NCBI GenBank assembly: GCA_035468985.1
Contig: DATISF010000069.1
Span: 1 to 64,000, forward strand
DNA length: 64,000 bases
DNA from: DASVHS01 sp035468985
GTDB taxonomy: Bacteria; Acidobacteriota; Thermoanaerobaculia; Gp7-AA8
Reading direction: 5' to 3'
The position numbers and the translations under genes are program-made. This document shows positions 1 through 7,404 of this stretch, piece by piece. The notes under the pieces are model-generated. The model had not been told where the DNA came from. It ran no database searches and saw nothing but the letters and a program-made list of their open reading frames with translations. The first letter of the stretch is position 1. Each line of letters starts with the position of its first letter.

Positions 1-116
1 CGAATCCCGAATCCCGAATCCCGAATCCCGAATCCCGAATCCCGAATCCCGAATCCCGAAACCCGAACCCCGAACCCCGAACCCCGAACCCCGAACCCCG
101 AACCCCGAACCCCGAA
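1..116. repeat. Heptamer tandem repeat (CGAATCC then CGAACCC)
   Basis: Head-to-tail 7-bp units run from the window edge, first as CGAATCC and then, from about position 59, as CGAACCC. The tract may extend beyond the window. It lies just upstream of the chrB start, so any chrB promoter must sit in or immediately after it. The same units recur in the opposite orientation at 2431-2590 and inside the O-antigen ligase gene near 3797. Confidence 0.95.
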
Positions 117-154
117 GATATCACATCTGCTATATTCGATGTTACAGTTGTGCT

Positions 155-1036
155 ATGTGGCTGCTGCTGATCCATCAACTCCCTCCCAAGCCCGACTACC
201 TGCGCGCGAAGATCGGGCGGCGTCTGCAGCGCATCGGCGCCCTGACGATCAAGAACACGGTCTATCTGCTCCCCTCCACCGAGCAGACCCTGGAAGACTT
301 CGAATGGACAGCCGCCGAGATCCGCTCCGGCGGCGGCGAGGCGAACGTCTTCGAGGCGCGCTTCGTGGACGGCTTGACCGATGGTGACGCGCAGAAACGG
401 TTCAACGACGCCCGCGACGCCGACTACGCGCCGTTGATCGAGGAGGCCCGCGCCCTCCGCAAAAGGAAGAAGAAGGACGAAGCCGCATGGGCCGCGCTGC
501 GCAACCGTGCCGCCGAGATCGAGCGCATCGACTTCTTCGGAGCACCCAACGGCCAGGCGCTCAGCGCCCTGCTCGACGAAGGACCCTCCGACCATCGCGA
601 CGTCCCGCGCCACCTTCGCAACAGGACCTGGGTCACGCGTGCCGGCGTACACGTCGACCGGATCGCCAGCGCCTGGTTCATCCGCCGGTTCATCGATGCC
701 GAGGCGAAGTTCCGGTTCGTGACGGGGAAGAGCCACAAACCGGCGCGCAATGAAATCCGCTTCGACATGTTCGAGGCCGAGTTCACGCACGAGGGAAACC
801 GCTGCACCTTCGAGGTGCTCATGAATCACGTCCGGCCGTCGGACCGGGCGCTTCGCGCCATCGCCGAGATCGTGCACGACATCGACCTGAAGGAAGAGCG
901 CTTCCGGCATGCCGAGGGACACGGGGTGGCGGCGCTGATCGACGGCATCACGCTCGTCCATCGCGACGACGTCGAGCGGATCGCCCGCGCGTCCGACGCC
1001 CTCGACGACCTGTATGCCTACTTCCAGCGGAAATAG
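155..1036 (+). CDS. chrB: ChrB-family chromate resistance protein
   Basis: The 293-residue protein has the length and architecture of ChrB. The N-terminal half opens MWLLLIHQLPPKPDYLRAKI, includes an LKN/IKN-type stretch (TIKNTVYLLP) and is followed by a basic linker near residues 105-125. The C-terminal ChrB domain starts near residue 158 at TWVTRAGVHVDRIASAWFI. ChrB proteins are known as chromate-responsive regulators or accessory factors for chromate efflux. The usual partner ChrA is not in the window; the next gene is an MFS transporter overlapping by 23 bp, so that transporter may take the efflux role (inference). The ATG was chosen because it begins the conserved MWLLL segment. Confidence 0.85.
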   Translation: MWLLLIHQLPPKPDYLRAKIGRRLQRIGALTIKNTVYLLPSTEQTLEDFEWTAAEIRSGGGEANVFEARFVDGLTDGDAQKRFNDARDADYAPLIEEARALRKRKKKDEAAWAALRNRAAEIERIDFFGAPNGQALSALLDEGPSDHRDVPRHLRNRTWVTRAGVHVDRIASAWFIRRFIDAEAKFRFVTGKSHKPARNEIRFDMFEAEFTHEGNRCTFEVLMNHVRPSDRALRAIAEIVHDIDLKEERFRHAEGHGVAALIDGITLVHRDDVERIARASDALDDLYAYFQRK

Positions 1037-2207
1037 CTCGCTGCGCGAGTCGCTGGGCCTCGAGCGCAACATCGTCGCCGTTTCCGGCGCCATGCTCCTG
1101 CTTTCGCTCGGCGAGAGCCTCTGGCGCAAATTCCTGCCCAAGTATCTGCAGGCGCTCGGCGCGCCGATCCGCGCGGTCGGCCTGTTCGGCAGTGTCGAAG
1201 ATTTCCTCGACGGCGTTTACCAGTATCCCGGCGGCTGGCTCGGCGACCACCTCGGCCGCCGCAATGCGCTCCTGCTGTTCGTCTCGATCGCACTCGTCGG
1301 GTACTGCATCTACGCGCTCGCGCCGTCGTGGCCGTGGGCTCTCGTGGCGCTCGTGTTCGCGATGGCCTGGTCGAGCATGGCCAGTCCGACGCTGTTCGCC
1401 GTCGTCGGAGACGCGCTGCCGAAAGAGCGCCGGGCGATCGGATTCACGGTCCAGGCAATCCTGCGGCGTATTCCGATCGTGATCGCTCCGATTCTGGGAG
1501 GTCTTCTCATCGCGCGGTCCGGCCTCGTGAGCGGCATGCATGTGCTGTTCATCGTGACGATCGGCCTGGCGGTGGTGACACTGGCGGTCGTTGCGCGCGT
1601 GCAGCTCCCGCGGTTGTCGGGGCCTCCGACGAACATCCGAGGGATCTGGCGGTCGTTCCCATCGCCGCTGCGATGGCTTCTTCTATCCGATGTGTTCATC
1701 CGAACGTGCGAGGGGCTCGTCGACGAGTTCTCGGTGATCTACGCGATGAACATCATTCACGTCACGGCGCCGCAGTTCGGGATTCTCATCGCCGTGCAGA
1801 CGATCACGGCGATCCTTGTCTACATTCCGGCCGCGAAGATCGCCGACCGCATCGGCAGGAAGCCGTTCGTGATCGCCACGTTCCTGGCCTTCTCGATGTT
1901 CCCGATGGCCATCGCGGCATCATCCAGTTTCCACGCCGCGCTGGGCGCATTCGTGATCGGCGGGCTTCGCGAGATCGGTGAACCCTCGCGGAAAGCGCTG
2001 ATCGTCGATTTTGCGGAGCCGATGCTCCGCGCGCGCACGGTGGGTTTGTACTATCTGATCCGCAGCGTGGCCATCGCGCCGGCGGCGTTCATCGGCGGTG
2101 TGCTATGGGAGATAAGGCCCGCGCTGCCGTTCATCGCCGCGCTGTGCGTCGGTCTCGCCGGAACGGCACTGTTTGCAGTGACCGTCTCTGAGGAGCATGC
2201 AGGGTGA
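1014..2207 (+). CDS. MFS transporter, translationally coupled to chrB
   Basis: A 397-residue polytopic protein with about 12 hydrophobic segments. A typical MFS loop-2/3 signature appears as GGWLGDHLGRRNALL near residue 75, and a second as ADRIGRKPF near residue 282 after the central loop. It belongs to the drug/unknown-substrate MFS group and has no CHR (ChrA) domain. It overlaps the 3' end of chrB by 23 bp in another frame, which implies one transcript and coupled translation. A role in chromate or other oxyanion export is inferred only from this coupling. Its last 77 bp overlap a converging small regulator gene. Confidence 0.85.
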   Translation: MPTSSGNSSLRESLGLERNIVAVSGAMLLLSLGESLWRKFLPKYLQALGAPIRAVGLFGSVEDFLDGVYQYPGGWLGDHLGRRNALLLFVSIALVGYCIYALAPSWPWALVALVFAMAWSSMASPTLFAVVGDALPKERRAIGFTVQAILRRIPIVIAPILGGLLIARSGLVSGMHVLFIVTIGLAVVTLAVVARVQLPRLSGPPTNIRGIWRSFPSPLRWLLLSDVFIRTCEGLVDEFSVIYAMNIIHVTAPQFGILIAVQTITAILVYIPAAKIADRIGRKPFVIATFLAFSMFPMAIAASSSFHAALGAFVIGGLREIGEPSRKALIVDFAEPMLRARTVGLYYLIRSVAIAPAAFIGGVLWEIRPALPFIAALCVGLAGTALFAVTVSEEHAG

Positions 2208-2388
2208 CGCCGTTCTGCCGGAAGATCTGCTCGAGCGAAAGCGGACAGCTGATCGCCGCTGCGTCGGTCTCCCAGGCCCCGATGGTGTCGGCATCGACGC
2301 CGATCTGATGGGCGAGCTGCTCGCGGCTCCAGCCGATTCTCAGCCGGTTGTGACGGATCTCGGAGCCGCTGATCGAATTTCGGTCCAC
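2131..2388 (-). CDS. Small XRE-like helix-turn-helix protein
   Basis: An 85-residue frame opening with GTG. Residues 8-60 resemble an XRE/Cro-type DNA-binding domain: a basic first helix (EIRHNRLRIGW), then SREQLAHQIGVDADTIGAWE, which fits the helix-turn-helix. The C-terminal 25 residues are basic and unstructured-looking, and overlap the 3' end of the MFS gene on the other strand. The frame sits between chrB-MFS and the heptamer tract. Only the HTH similarity supports it, so it could be a decayed longer gene. Confidence 0.5.
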   Translation of the reverse strand: MDRNSISGSEIRHNRLRIGWSREQLAHQIGVDADTIGAWETDAAAISCPLSLEQIFRQNGVTLHAPQRRSLQTVPFRRDRRTARR

Positions 2389-2430
2389 GGACAGAACGTG
2401 AGCACGTTCTGCGCCACCGACAAGCCTTTG

Positions 2431-2590
2431 CGGATTCGGGGTTCGGGATTCGGGGTTCGGGATTCGGGGCTCGGGGTTCGGGATTCGGGGTTCGGGGTTC
2501 GGGGCTCGGGGTTCGGGGTTCGGGGCTCGGGATTCGGGATTCGGGATTCGGGAACCGCCACCATCCCGAATCCCGAATCCCGAATCCCGC
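2431..2590. repeat. Heptamer repeat tract with inverted end
   Basis: About 120 bp of GGATTCG/GGGTTCG/GGCTCGG heptamers (reverse complement of the tract at position 1) are followed by a 9-bp break and then about 27 bp of ATCCCGA units in the opposite orientation. The two arms can pair as a long hairpin. The tract fills the gap up to the start codon of the following hydrolase, so it forms that gene's leader. Confidence 0.9.
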
Positions 2591-2595
2591 GATCC

Positions 2596-3333
2596 ATGAA
2601 TCTAGAATCCATCTGGTACGGCCCGTCGCCCGACCGCACTCCCACGCTGGTCTTTCTCCATGAAGGCCTCGGGTCCGCCACGATGTGGCGCGATTTTCCG
2701 CGGCGGCTGTCGGAGGTCACGGGATACGGTGCGCTCGTGTATTCGCGCGCGGGTTATGGATCGTCCGACCCGGCGCCGTTGCCACGGCCGATCCGCTACA
2801 TGCACGACGAAGCGGCGATGCTTGACGACATCCTCGCGCAGCACGAGATCCGCGAATCGATTCTCATCGGCCACAGCGACGGCGGATCGATCGCGCTGAT
2901 CTACGCGGGCAACCGGCCAAAGACACCGTTGCGCGCCATGATCCTCGAGGCCCCACATGTCTCCACCGAGCCGGGCGGCCTGGCGAGCATCGCCAGGATG
3001 AAGATCGACTACGAGACGACCGGCCTTCGCGAGCGACTGGCGCGCTATCACAAGGATGTCGACAACGCGTTCCGCGGCTGGAACGACGTCTGGCTGCATC
3101 CCGACTTCCGCGCGTGGAACATCGAGGAGTATCTCTCCGCGATCCGCGTCCCGATGCTTCTCATCCAGGGCGAAGACGATGAATACGGCACAGGGAAGCA
3201 GATCGAAGCGATCGAGGCAGAGGCGCGGGGACCGATCGAAACGCTGCGGGTGCCGAGCTGCGGCCACTCACCGCATCGCGATCAGCCCGAAATCGTCCTG
3301 CAAGCGATGATGAACTTCGTGACGAAGGTCTAG
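2596..3333 (+). CDS. Alpha/beta hydrolase
   Basis: A 245-residue alpha/beta-hydrolase-fold enzyme. An HEGLGSATMW segment near residue 18 (equivalent to the HG oxyanion loop) precedes the nucleophile elbow GHSDGG near residue 93 with its Ser. An Asp sits in LLIQGEDDEYG and the catalytic His in CGHSPHRDQP near the C-terminus. The substrate is not identifiable. The frame is open far upstream through the heptamer tract, but the ATG at 2596 is where hydrolase-like sequence begins. It could be a non-haem peroxidase-like or lactone hydrolase-like member of the family. Confidence 0.85.
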   Translation: MNLESIWYGPSPDRTPTLVFLHEGLGSATMWRDFPRRLSEVTGYGALVYSRAGYGSSDPAPLPRPIRYMHDEAAMLDDILAQHEIRESILIGHSDGGSIALIYAGNRPKTPLRAMILEAPHVSTEPGGLASIARMKIDYETTGLRERLARYHKDVDNAFRGWNDVWLHPDFRAWNIEEYLSAIRVPMLLIQGEDDEYGTGKQIEAIEAEARGPIETLRVPSCGHSPHRDQPEIVLQAMMNFVTKV

Positions 3334-3388
3334 TGTCCGGTAATCGAGAAATCGATCCCATCTCGCTTGCTCTCGACGGCGATCGCTG

Positions 3389-3536
3389 CTAAGGAACCTC
3401 TGAACAGGTCGTCATGCTGAGTCGGCGAAGCGCGACGAAGGATCTCAGGATCCGAAAACGCCTGCCATTTCGAGATCCTTCGCCCTCTTCGCCGCTCAGG
3501 ATGACGTGAACAACGACTTGTTCAGAGCTTCCCTAG
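3389..3536. mobile_element. MITE-like palindromic repeat, copy 1
   Basis: A 148-bp element with no coding capacity and roughly 19-bp terminal inverted repeats: CTAAGGAACCTCTGAACAG on the left and CTAGGGAAGCTCTGAACAA as the reverse complement of the right end. Nested inside are further inverted segments (GAAGGATCTC/GAGATCCTTC and GTCATGCTGAG/CTCAGGATGAC), so the whole element can fold back on itself. A second copy lies at 23923-24069. The right-hand CTAG contributes the stop codon of the neighbouring O-antigen ligase. Confidence 0.8.
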
Positions 3537-5011
3537 TCCCGTCCGCAGCTCACGGCGCGGCCCGCCTGCGCCGCGGGAAACAGCTCGTGAGCCGCGCGCC
3601 CATGCGCGCATCGTTCGTCGCGCTTGCCGAACCGCGCCAGACGCAATTGCAGGCGATAGTTGCCCGGATCGATTCTCGCCGCTCGTTCGAGCGAGGCACG
3701 ATCGCTGCGCGTCGAGTAGATGCCCATGGAAATGAGCTGGGCCGTGCTTCTGCCCGCGCCAAGCGCCGAGAGCACGATGAGCAGCACAATGACGAAGTCC
3801 CGAATCCCGAATCCGGAAACCCGATCCCCGCTAGGCATCAATGCCCCCAGCGCCGCGAACACGAGATACGCCGGCGCCGCAAGCAACAGCACCGCGTCGA
3901 ACAGTCCCGCCACAACCGCCGCGGCAAGAACCGCGAGCAGCGTTGCATCGCGCGAGAACGCGATGCCCAGGAGTGCCACGGCGAGAGCGAGGACGGCGAG
4001 AAAACCGCGCTCCGTCGCAAAGGCCACCCAGTCGCTGCTCGGCCAGGGGTTGAACGTCGTGCCGGGCTCGGAGTCGTTCAGAGAAGGGTCGTCGCCGCGC
4101 ACGCTGCGCGGATACTCCACCGGCCAGTTTCCGGGGCCGACGCCGAACAGCGGATGCATCCCGGCGATCCGCAGCGAACGTTCGTACTGCACGATCCTGC
4201 CGCGGCCGCTGCCTTCCTCGTAGTTCGCGACGCCTTTCATCGATTCGAGATACGGATTCTCGCTGCGCCATCGGAGCGCGTTCGGAACCAATAGCGCAAA
4301 CGCGGCTCCGGCGATGACCGCGATGATCGTGCCGAGGAGCCGCACGTGCATCCGGCCGAACACGAAGAACGCCAGCAGCGCAACCGCCATGGCCAGCCAT
4401 CCCGCGCGCGAGCGGGAAAGCACCAGCGCCGCCGTCACGATGGCGATGCCGACGCACGTCATCAGATATCCGGAATTTCGCTTCGCCCGGATTCCCGTCA
4501 GCAGCAGGAGCGGAATTCCGAACGCACAAACGTGGGCGACGAAATTGCGGTTGCCGAGGGTTCCGCCGGGTGCGCGGCTCGTCGAGAAGACGTGGAGGTG
4601 CACGCCATACGCCTGCAGGAGCGACGTCGCCGCTGCCACGACCACCGCCAATGCGATGCCGGCAAGAACCGATTGCTCGAGACCGGCTTCGCGGAGAGCC
4701 CGCGCGGTCCAGAAGATCACCACCGCGGACACGCTGAGGAAAAACGCGCGCATGGCCAGCCAGTGGTTCGTCGCGAACAGCGCGGAGATGGCGCTCAGCC
4801 CGAGATACGCCAGAAGCAGCGCATCAACCCAGGTGAACGTCAGGCGGCGGATGGCGCCGATCGCCAGCAGTCCGGCGAGTGCCGCGGCGGCGTGCAGGGC
4901 AAGATCCTTCGGAACGAAAAAGCGATCGAGCTCGAATGCCGTGTACGTCGATGACGCGAGCACGACCGCGATCGCGCCGATCTGCAGGATCCGCAGGGAG
5001 AGCCGTTCCAT
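3533..5011 (-). CDS. O-antigen ligase family membrane protein (Wzy_C)
   Basis: A 492-residue inner-membrane protein with about 12 hydrophobic segments. The large periplasmic loop typical of Wzy/WaaL enzymes includes GVGPGNWPVEYPRSVRG near residues 288-304. Such proteins attach or polymerise lipid-linked O-antigen or other glycans on the periplasmic face. The segment TSRAPGGTLGNRN near 163 is also typical. The C-terminal tail resembles the start of a TPR (ERAARIDPGNYRLQLRLARF), and its stop codon falls inside the adjacent MITE end, so the original terminus may have been trimmed. Heptamer-derived codons lie in frame near residues 390-402. Confidence 0.85.
   Translation of the reverse strand: MERLSLRILQIGAIAVVLASSTYTAFELDRFFVPKDLALHAAAALAGLLAIGAIRRLTFTWVDALLLAYLGLSAISALFATNHWLAMRAFFLSVSAVVIFWTARALREAGLEQSVLAGIALAVVVAAATSLLQAYGVHLHVFSTSRAPGGTLGNRNFVAHVCAFGIPLLLLTGIRAKRNSGYLMTCVGIAIVTAALVLSRSRAGWLAMAVALLAFFVFGRMHVRLLGTIIAVIAGAAFALLVPNALRWRSENPYLESMKGVANYEEGSGRGRIVQYERSLRIAGMHPLFGVGPGNWPVEYPRSVRGDDPSLNDSEPGTTFNPWPSSDWVAFATERGFLAVLALAVALLGIAFSRDATLLAVLAAAVVAGLFDAVLLLAAPAYLVFAALGALMPSGDRVSGFGIRDFVIVLLIVLSALGAGRSTAQLISMGIYSTRSDRASLERAARIDPGNYRLQLRLARFGKRDERCAHGRAAHELFPAAQAGRAVSCGRD
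3797..3828. repeat. Heptamer repeat units inside the O-antigen ligase frame
   Basis: Two to three CCGAATC heptamers plus degenerate units lie inside the ligase coding sequence. On the coding strand they encode the in-frame peptide SGFGIRDF between two membrane segments. The unit is the same as in the tracts at 1-116 and 2431-2590. It looks like expansion or insertion of this repeat into a gene without breaking the frame. Confidence 0.75.
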
Positions 5012-5070
5012 GAAACGGGAGAATACAAAAATGGCCCCGGGATCCCTTGTCTCCCGGAGCCTTTCTCAGC

Positions 5071-5648
5071 GCGTTGACATCCACAAGGGGGCATCCGCGC
5101 CAAATTTTTGCCTCGGTGACCCATCGCGTCACCTGGCCGGCTTCGTGCGTTGGCATCTGCGATAGAGCATTCGCCCGAAACCGTCGCCTCCGTGACTCAT
5201 CGCATCACCTTGGCGCCCACGACACCGGTACGTTGACATCTGCGATGAAGCATTCGTACCGACATCGCTGCCTCGTGACTCATCGCGTCACTTTGGCCGG
5301 CCCCAGTACGTTGACATCTGCGATGAAGCGTTCGTACTGAAACCGTTGCCTCGTGATCCATCGCATCACTTCGGCCCGACCTGATACGTTGACATCTGCG
5401 ATGAAGCGTTCGTACCTGATCGGTGCCTCATGACTCATCGCGTCACTCCGGCCGGCCCCAGTACGTTGACATCTGCGATGAAGCGTTCGTACTGAAACCG
5501 TTGCCTCATGGCTCATCGCACCACTCGGCCGGCTCCGTGACTTTGACATCTGCGATGAAGCGTCTGTCCCGGAACCGTGCCTCGATGATCTATCGCATCA
5601 TTCTCGGCAGCTTCAACACGTTGTCATCTGCGATAGAGCGTTCGTGCT
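5071..5648. repeat. Eight-unit 77-78-bp tandem array with covarying hairpins
   Basis: Element A, with consensus core TTGACATCTGCGATGAAGCG, starts at 5074, 5150, 5233, 5311, 5389, 5466, 5543 and 5621; the first copy is degenerate. Between successive A elements lies a 17-nt element B (starts 5116, 5192, 5275, 5353, 5430, 5508, 5585), a hairpin of 5-bp stem and 7-nt loop. B stems change on both sides: GTGAC/GTCAC, GTGAT/ATCAC, ATGAT/ATCAT, and TGG/CCA in the sixth. The ends of A also pair (GGTACG/CGTACC, AGTACG/CGTACT, CACG/CGTG). The B loop TCATCGC is complementary to GCGATGA inside A. No gene is supported here. It may be a structured RNA or a protein-binding array. Confidence 0.85.
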
Positions 5649-5651
5649 GAA

Positions 5652-5687
5652 GCGAACCTCAAGATAGGTTCGCGCTTCTCGCGAAGC
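5652..5687. terminator. Two adjacent hairpins at the end of the array
   Basis: GCGAACCT-CAAGAT-AGGTTCGC (8-bp stem, 5652-5673) is followed at once by GCTTC-TCGC-GAAGC (5674-5687). A T-rich stretch including TTTTT follows at 5704-5710. The arrangement would suit termination of a rightward transcript of the array. The T-run is about 17 nt away from the second stem, so a rho-independent assignment is only moderate. Confidence 0.5.
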
Positions 5688-5899
5688 AATGGTTTTCACT
5701 GTTACATTTTTCGCCGTTTTCCACACGCTTCCACAGCCTCGTGCACACGATGTTAGGCAAGCGCGGGGAAGATGCTACGCTGCAAGAAAATCGGATGCGC
5801 GCGGCTTGATGAACAAATGATGAGAACGCCGATGACTGTCACCGCATACGGTGATGCGCAACCTCGTCCGACGATTCGAACGAGGACAACCTGACGACC
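5688..5899. promoter_or_regulatory. AT-richer leader region upstream of the cytochrome c gene
   Basis: The interval between the array hairpins and the cytochrome c start is visibly AT-richer and holds no supported gene. It contains a TCACCG-CATA-CGGTGA hairpin (5839-5854) and a CCTCGT/ACGAGG inverted pair near 5865-5888. A promoter for the cytochrome c/ACR3 pair is expected here; no convincing -35/-10 pair was identified. Confidence 0.4.
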
Positions 5900-6319
5900 A
5901 TGAGACGTTTCCTCGCACTGTGCTTCCTTGCATTCACGTACTGCTCGACTCCGATTCCTGTCCGGTTCGGAGCTCATCAGAGCACGGCGCCGGTCATCGC
6001 CATCTCCAATCCCACATTCATGGAGGGCAACGCGATCGCCGGGCGACGCGCGTTCATCGACGCGCAGTGCATCGACTGTCATCGCGTCGGCGAAGATCCC
6101 CGGCTGCCGGCAGGACCGCGCTCGATCGCCGGTCCGCTCCTCGAGGGGATGGACCGCTACGAGGCCCGTGAGCTCGCACGGCGGATCACCAGCCGTGAAG
6201 CCGGCTCATCCGAGGAGCTGTTCAACCGCACGATGAAGGACTATGCGCAGCCGATCACCGCGCGGCAGCTGGTCGACATCGTCGCGTACCTTCGCAATCC
6301 GAAACGGGCCGCGGCGTGA
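5900..6319 (+). CDS. Small exported c-type cytochrome
   Basis: A 139-residue protein with an N-terminal hydrophobic signal (residues 1-16) and one haem-binding motif CIDCH at 57-61 in the context GRRAFIDAQCIDCHRVG. A Met in TMKDYAQPIT near residue 114 is a plausible sixth ligand, as in class I cytochromes. The last codons TARQLVDIVAYLRN form the usual C-terminal helix. It overlaps the arsenite permease gene by 4 bp (GTGA), so it probably acts in the same arsenic-related pathway or accompanies it on one mRNA. No arsenite oxidase is present in the window. Confidence 0.85.
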   Translation: MRRFLALCFLAFTYCSTPIPVRFGAHQSTAPVIAISNPTFMEGNAIAGRRAFIDAQCIDCHRVGEDPRLPAGPRSIAGPLLEGMDRYEARELARRITSREAGSSEELFNRTMKDYAQPITARQLVDIVAYLRNPKRAAA

Positions 6320-7365
6320 ACCGGTTCGAGCGCTGGCTCTCGGTGTGGGTGGGGCTCTGCATGATCGCAGGGATCCTCATCGGCAGACTCCTGCCGAACG
6401 CGATCGACTCGCTGCGGCAGCTCGAGTTCGGATCCGGCAGCCACATCAACATTCCGATCGCCATCCTGATCTGGCTGATGATCTATCCGATGATGCTGAA
6501 GATCGACTTCCGGTCGATCGTCAGCGTCGGCCAGAAGCCGCGCGGACTGGTCATCACGCTCTTCGTGAACTGGCTGGTGAAGCCGTTCTCGATGGCGTTC
6601 ATCGGCTGGCTTTTCTTCCGGCACGTGTTCCGGCCGCTGATCGGACCGGAGCTGGCCAGCGAGTACATCGCCGGCGTGATCATCCTCGCGGCAGCGCCAT
6701 GCACGGCCATGGTGTTCGTCTGGTCGTATCTCTCGGGTGGCGATCCGGCGTACACGCTCGTGCAGGTCTCGGTCAACGATCTGATCATGCTCGTGGCGTT
6801 CGCGCCGATCGTGAAGATGCTGGTGTCGGGCGCGGCGGGACTCGAGGTTCCGTTCCAAGTCCTTCTCACCTCCGTGCTCATCTTCGTCGTCATTCCCCTC
6901 GCCCTCGGCGCCCTGAGCCGCGCGATTCTCATTCGCAGGCTCGGCGCGGAGTGGTTCGAAAAGCGATTCCTGGCCCGTTTTGCACCTGTGACGATCGCGG
7001 CTCTTCTGGCGACGCTCGTGCTGATCTTCGCGTTCCAGGCGGAGAACATCACCACGCGCTGGTTCCACGTCGTGCTGATCGCGGTGCCGATCCTGCTGCA
7101 GGTCTACTTCAACTCCTCGCTGACGTACGGCCTGATGCGGTTGTTCGGCGTGAGATATGAGGTCGCTGCGCCCGGCGCGCTGATCGGCGCGTCGAATTTC
7201 TTCGAGCTCGCGGTGGCCACGGCGATCGCGCTCTACGGACCGGGATCCGGCGCCGCGCTGGCAACGGTGGTGGGCGTGCTGGTCGAAGTTCCGGTGATGC
7301 TGTCGGTCTGCCGGATGTGCATCGCAACGCGCGGCTGGTTCGAGGCGTCGCACGCACGAATCTGA
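6316..7365 (+). CDS. arsB (acr3 type): ACR3-family arsenite efflux permease
   Basis: A 349-residue, roughly 10-TM protein of the BASS/ACR3 family. The segment IILAAAPCTAMVFVWSYL places a Cys at residue 129 in TM4, the position reported as essential for As(III) transport in ACR3 proteins. NDLIMLVAFAPIV follows in TM5. It exports As(OH)3 and sometimes antimonite from the cytoplasm using the proton gradient. The GTG start overlaps the stop of the cytochrome c gene. No arsR or arsC is adjacent, which is unusual for an ars locus. Confidence 0.9.
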   Translation: MNRFERWLSVWVGLCMIAGILIGRLLPNAIDSLRQLEFGSGSHINIPIAILIWLMIYPMMLKIDFRSIVSVGQKPRGLVITLFVNWLVKPFSMAFIGWLFFRHVFRPLIGPELASEYIAGVIILAAAPCTAMVFVWSYLSGGDPAYTLVQVSVNDLIMLVAFAPIVKMLVSGAAGLEVPFQVLLTSVLIFVVIPLALGALSRAILIRRLGAEWFEKRFLARFAPVTIAALLATLVLIFAFQAENITTRWFHVVLIAVPILLQVYFNSSLTYGLMRLFGVRYEVAAPGALIGASNFFELAVATAIALYGPGSGAALATVVGVLVEVPVMLSVCRMCIATRGWFEASHARI

Positions 7366-7404
7366 TAGCGCACTTCGGAACGGGCGCTTACTTTTCCGCA
7401 GTTC

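Noticed and set aside
5074..5110. TTGACA boxes of the array as -35 promoter elements
   Set aside because: No consistent -10 hexamer occurs 16-18 bp downstream in the units.
5071..5648. CRISPR array
   Set aside because: The intervening sequence is itself repeated in every unit, units are 77-78 bp and diverged, and no cas gene is present.
5280..5650. Open frames of 75-97 codons running through the array on both strands
   Set aside because: They follow the repeat units, lack ribosome-binding sites and change frame between units because 77-78 is not a stable multiple of three.
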